From contig CALNVZ010003433.1 in NCBI GenBank assembly GCA_940671915.1, positions 50,947,915 to 51,011,914 of the forward strand: 64,000 nt of DNA, read 5' to 3'. The notes beneath the pieces are model-generated. The model saw only the letters and a program-made list of their open reading frames with translations, was not told where the DNA came from and did not search any database. Source of the DNA: Paracentrotus lividus (Eukaryota; Echinodermata; Echinoidea; Camarodonta; Echinidae). Below are positions 59,441 through 64,000 of the stretch, one piece after another (the stretch's first letter is position 1; each line of letters starts with the position of its first letter). Both the position numbers and the translations under genes were made by a program.

Positions 59441-60031
59441 GTAACAGACTACTTTTATCTCTTGTTATGTTTTATGTATATTATACAAGTTGAATTTTCC
59501 TGTACAAATAAAATAGAAAAAACAATATAATATTAAGAGAAATGCACTGGATTTGTGAAGATATTGTTTTATTGTTGTCAATGTTTTTATCTTTGATTTG
59601 TGTTGTTATCTATACATTTTAAGAATGAAAGCAAAAAAATAAAGCTCTGATCCATTGCCAAACAAAGCTGTCACATGTAACCCAAGGGCTGCATGTATTT
59701 AAAGTACTGTATAATGAGCAGTTTATGTAATTCATAGCCCAACCTAACCCGTTGAATACTGAGAACTTTTTCAAATGAATCGTGTATGTGAAGCATGTTT
59801 GCAACAATTGTTTCATTTAAAGGTGAAACAAAAAACACATATAAATATCAATGTCTAATAATTTCAATTATAAAAATTTTCATAAATATCATGGAATAAT
59901 TAGTAAATTAAACAAGCGAACGCGATGTTCTCTATTTGTCAGGGTTAGTACTCAACGGGTTGTTATTATGCTGTTGGTAAAATGGACTGAATATTCAATT
60001 TCATCTTTATCAATATTGTTTGGTCATGTAG
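59441..60031 (+). other. Intron O-P, no feature seen
   Basis: AT-rich, nothing recognised. Confidence 0.5.
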
Positions 60032-60100
60032 GAATTGAATGAAATGATCCTAGTTCTTGACGGACACGTACAATGCGGAGGTGGAGATGCAGAGTTGTGA
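60032..60100 (+). pseudogene. Cadherin gene, probable exon P, frame broken
   Basis: 69 nt between TCATGTAG and GTAAGT. The phase-0 start reads ELNE, continuing exon O's IVNIE. In shifted frames follow NDP and then TYNAEVEMQSC. Together these match an EC linker (ELNENDP-like) and the first strand of a new repeat. Too short and too broken to be sure. Confidence 0.6.
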
Positions 60101-60470
60101 GTAAGTTTTTTTATCAGAGGAGATACTTAGGTATAATAATGACAGTAAATATGAAGACTTATAATGCGATAATCCACTAAACCACGGTGCTAAGCACACA
60201 TGTGGCTTGCAGGTACATGATGAGATGGCAGTTTTCTCTAAATGATTATCCCTAAAATAGCTGTTAAGCATATGTTAACAGTGATTTTTTGTTTTTGGTG
60301 AAAGCTAATACATAAATATTTATAGCTGCCCATTTAATAGCACGATACTTTGATACCATATTAAGCAGGACAAACTTGTAGAGCAGTTGATAAGAACTGA
60401 AGTGGATTTTGTTGTGCCTTAATATAACTTCCATGCTATTTCTAATTTTCTCAAAGCAATGAAAATACAT
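60101..60470 (+). other. Intron after exon P
   Basis: No feature seen. Confidence 0.5.
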
Positions 60471-60479
60471 TAGTGACAA

Positions 60480-60542
60480 TTATTATTATATTTTATTTAT
60501 ATTATCATATCTATATTATATATATTAATTATAATTATTATA

Positions 60543-60574
<32 letters not shown>

Positions 60575-60590
60575 ATTTATTATGATAACA
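60480..60590. repeat. (TTA)n-type simple repeat
   Basis: ATTATTATT-type tract. A similar tract ends the window (63870-64000). They flank the RT remnant. Confidence 0.9.
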
Positions 60591-60624
60591 GGACAAGTCC
60601 GTATTTTTCTTGAAAGACTTTGCT

Positions 60625-63400
60625 TTAACAAAAGCACGAAGTGATTTCAAGTGCAACTAGTTCCAAGTGTTTTCGAATAATTTCTAGTTGTGCGAGAATC
60701 GCTGCTTGAGATCGAGATCTGGTTCGGGAAGATCTTGGTGATGAGGCCCTCGATCCCTCTTCACCAATCCCCGGTGACCAATCACAGGGTGACTTCTGCC
60801 TTGATGTTCCACATTCGTTGGATCTCAATCCTCAGGTCTTGATATTCAGGTTGTCCTTCCTGACTGCGAGTATATGTGTGAGGGACGGATACTTCGATGA
60901 TGTTAACTTGTTTCTCCTCTCTTACGAGATGTCTGGCTGTTACAGTTGAAGCCGCTGCCTGCGCCATTATGCCGCAGTTCAATATATGGACTTTTATCAC
61001 CAGGGGATTGTCTGTGGCGATGTTCCCATGATGGTCACATGCTTGAGTCCACGATCTTTAGAAGTTGCCAGTGTATATTTGGCAATGTTATCATGTCTGC
61101 TGATATTTCTGTTTGGGCCAAGAGGGCATCCTGAATCCAGACATTAGAGTCTCAGGTCTTTCCCACATACTCTGCACGTGTCCCTACATCTGATTGCAGA
61201 TGGATTTCTCATATGCCCGTGTCTTGATTACTGATCTTGTATGGCAATATAAACCCTTCCGTTTCTCCTTTCAGACACAGACGATTGCCATCCGTGGGTG
61301 TTCTTTTTTTCAACGAACTGCGATTCGATGTGTTCGTGGGACCGTGTAGACGTTTTGCCTGTATATTTCCTGCAATCTTTGTTGAAGGAACGCTTCAGTT
61401 TCTGTTTCTCAGCTTTCTCCCGACTGGTAGAGCTATCTGGATCTGTCAATGTCTCAATGCTTGAGTACATGAGTAAATTGGCTGGGCTTTATAATAATAC
61501 AGAGATATGTTTGTCAATGTATCCTTGGGGCTGGATAGGTAATGGCAGCTGTATAACTCAATTCCATACCGTTTCATCTGCTGAGACTCTCCTCCAAGTC
61601 GCGGGGGAGATACAACCTTTCAACAGCAGCTTTTGGGTGGTGAAGTCTGTGCATTGTCAATTGCTTCCTTGTCATGACATCCAGCCCTCGTAAATCCTCG
61701 ATTTTCCAGTTTATTATTCCAAAACATATACCTTACACGGGATAGCAGTGTATTGAAGCCTCCATCTTGTTTTTGGCGTTAAGTTCAGATTCATAATGAC
61801 CTCATCTGTGCTTGTACTCTGTCTTTGCTTCTCTTCATTAGTTGTGCTGTGCTGTCATTCCTATCATGCCAGTATTTGTGAGGTGGATTCATTCGTCAGT
61901 TCTTGATTGATACTTCCTCGTCAAATAGGGGATATCACCTGCCCCACCTTCTTCCGCGGATAAGTGAATCTTAGCACATTTTCAATGCCAAATTCCTCCG
62001 AATGTATCTGTGAATGTTTAACAAGCTTATCAGACTTGAGTCACATCATTTTTTGCATACAGCGATGTCATCCATGTAGACAAATGATTTACTGTCCCCG
62101 TAAATCACACCTTATATCTATATCCAAAGTTTGTAGCTTGCAAGAGGGAGGATCTGGGTTGAGAGCAAGACAGAAGAAGGGGGACAATGAATCTCCCTGA
62201 AATATCCTCTCTGATCCGGACTCCGTCTACCTTCGTTGATATGCGCTGTTGTTATGTCAGAGTTGTGTTCCACAACTTCATGCTTTCAGTATGCCAGTAT
62301 GAGTGTGGTTGATATGATACACTCCATAACTTTGATGATCCAGCTGGTGTGATACACTATGTATGCCTTTTTGTATCTATCCATGCCATGATAAGATTCG
62401 TTTGTCTCTGACGAGCATCCCGGTGATAGCCTTATTTGTCAAGAGGTGGCCTTTGCATCCTTTCCCCCTTTCGGCAGCCTTTCTGTGAGACCACATGATG
62501 TCATTGTCGTCGATATGCGCTCAATGTGCCTGCAAGCGTGTGATGTAAGTAGCTGTACATGATTGAGGCATTGATTGGCCGTTTCTTGGCTTTTGTTGAG
62601 TCATGTCTTTGTAAGAAGGTAAGTTCTCCGAGGCAGCACATGCTTCGATATGTGACTCCTGACTATGTCATTGATGGCATGTAGGAAGGAATGTGAGGTA
62701 CAAATTTTTATCCAGAAATTCTGCAGGCCTCTGGTCCAGACTATTCCCAGTTCTGTGAGCTCTTTATGATATATTGAAGCCTTGATAATGTCAAATCCGT
62801 CAGTTGCGTGACTGGTACATGTTCCCATTCCCTTTCCAGACTGTATCCAAGGAGCTTCTCTGAGGACATCATCTCCCATAGGGCCTCCAGTATCTGCTCG
62901 TTTCCTCTGTCGGTGGGCGCTCTAACGTCAAAACGCTTGCGTTGATCGTAGTTCACGAAAGAACTTCTTTCTATTTCATGAAGAGTTGTTCGTCGCTTGA
63001 ATGCATTACTCTTCTTGTGGATCTCTTGATTCGTTGTTTCAAAGCAGTTATCTTCATCTGAGAAGTATTCAATAACAATTAACGCTTCCTCTGTTTCTTC
63101 CGCTATACCGGTATTCTTTCAATCTTTGCCCATTACTCCATCTTCTATTGATTGGGTGTTTCCTTCCCATATTCTCCTGCTGGTGCAGCATCTTGTGAAT
63201 CTCGTATCTTTGATGTATCGTCTTTTCCCATTCCGGCTTATCGGTTGTGTTCCACATTTTGATGGGGGAATGATTTCTAGTCCAATTTTGTTCAACAACA
63301 GTCTGCCCGGCCAAAGTAGGCATTTATCATCCTCATATCCGAGGGATTTGGGCTCCCCTCTTTTAGTAGTTTACTAAACTACGCTGACATTCTAACAAAA
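60625..63400 (-). mobile_element. R2-like retroelement RT remnant, many frame breaks
   Basis: Read on the - strand. About 62530-62400: GKGCKGHLLTNKA then ILSW-A-W-ID-like (motif A region). About 62200-62050: QGDSLSP, FCLALNP (motif B) and YMDDIAVYAKN (motif C). About 61000-60780: EYQDLRIEIQRMWNIKAEV, then VIG and PEPDLDL-like pieces. This order fits R2-like RTs whose ORFs end in a YQDLxxEIxxxWxVKxxV block. Frames change every 50-150 nt. Upstream (63323-62601) are further open pieces without clear domains. Confidence 0.78.
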
Positions 63401-63869
63401 AACTAAATATACAAGGTGGTGTGCAACATTCTATGTGTCAATCTTTGGCCAAATGATGCGGTCGCGTCACTCTTGGTATTTCCTTACAATTCTATAGTTT
63501 TAACTATTCAAGGCATAAACAGTTGCTTCCTCAGAGACCTTAGGTCTTCCATTGTTGATACTGAGACTTTAGTTGTCGATTCCTGCACACTCACTAGACA
63601 TCTCAGTAATTGCTAACTCTGTTGCATTCTGTTCCTTTGTTGGTAATTGATACTTACGGATGATGAACAGTGGATCCTCATTTGATTCCATCTGCAAATG
63701 GGGCACTTTTTAACTTTACCTGGTAGAATGTTAGAATGCCACTTGTTCGTTCTGAATTTGTTAACTGATGCATTCCTTGTATTCGAGTTTTTTATGGTCT
63801 CACCACATATTTCTCCTGATCTTTGATTTGTTTGGTAGATGATGCAAGGGTCTGCAGTGATGTTTAGTA

Positions 63870-64000
63870 TATTATATGTTATTTATGTATTATATTATTA
63901 TTTTTTTATTATTAATTATTAATTATACTTATATTTATTAATTATTATTATTATTATTATTATTATATTAAAATTATTTATTATTATTATTATTATATTA
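63870..64000. repeat. (TTA)n-type simple repeat at window end
   Basis: ATTATT-type tract running to the last base. Confidence 0.9.

Noticed and set aside
60032..60100. End of the gene after exon N
   Set aside because: Exon N has a good donor and no stop, and cadherin pieces continue in O and P, so the gene runs on.

Overview
The window is animal nuclear DNA, AT-rich, with one gene spread over about 60 kb in short exons (45-259 nt) separated by long introns packed with repeats. The gene is on the + strand and encodes part of a multi-repeat cadherin ectodomain. The LINE types, the fold-back elements with tandem-repeat arms and the GCGAGCGCGAAGCGCGAGC repeat suggest a marine invertebrate, perhaps an echinoderm such as a sea urchin; this is a low-confidence guess. 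Neither the first nor the last exon of the gene is in the window.

Cadherin gene. Fourteen intact exons (A-N: 3791-3851, 5658-5818, 6393-6437, 8282-8368, 9358-9447, 10110-10220, 10829-10948, 13372-13459, 17977-18083, 43800-43991, 44367-44519, 47559-47717, 51294-51352, 58069-58327) have GT donors and AG acceptors and compatible phases. Together they give 1,692 nt, 564 codons, with no stop. They cover about five and a half cadherin (EC) repeats. Two further exons, O (59226-59440) and P (60032-60100), are recognisable but contain several frame breaks.

The largest feature is a repeat of the window itself. Positions 1-21144 (exons A-I plus a 59-bp minisatellite) occur again at about 22363-43478, after a 25-N gap at 21145-21169. 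The second copy is full of single-base insertions and deletions that break every exon, while the unique sequence after it (43.5-58.3 kb) is clean. I read this as a false duplication: an unpolished long-read copy of the same locus, not a second set of exons.

Intron contents, in order: tandem GCGAGC repeat and poly-G hairpins (0.3-2.2 kb); a tRNA-derived SINE in tandem (2.26-2.96 kb); mariner-like non-autonomous elements (4.6, 8.4 and 11.5 kb); a small TIR element seen twice (10.4 and 18.3 kb); a partial fold-back element (12.3-13.3 kb); a 3.9-kb fold-back element with 158-bp tandem arms (13.96-17.83 kb); the 59-bp minisatellite (18.6-21.1 kb); the noisy copy of all this (22.4-43.5 kb); a motif array and a TIR element with tandem 42-bp arms (44.9-47.4 kb); a 5'-truncated L1/Tx1-like LINE with an 11-bp target duplication (47.8-50.3 kb); G-run-ended repeats (50.4 and 57.0 kb); an endonuclease-RT LINE carrying a piggyBac-like 239-bp insertion (51.5-54.9 kb); a nearly perfect 1.97-kb palindrome (54.98-56.94 kb); and a decayed or noisy R2-like RT (60.6-63.4 kb). 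No bacterial-type systems, rRNA or CRISPR arrays are present.
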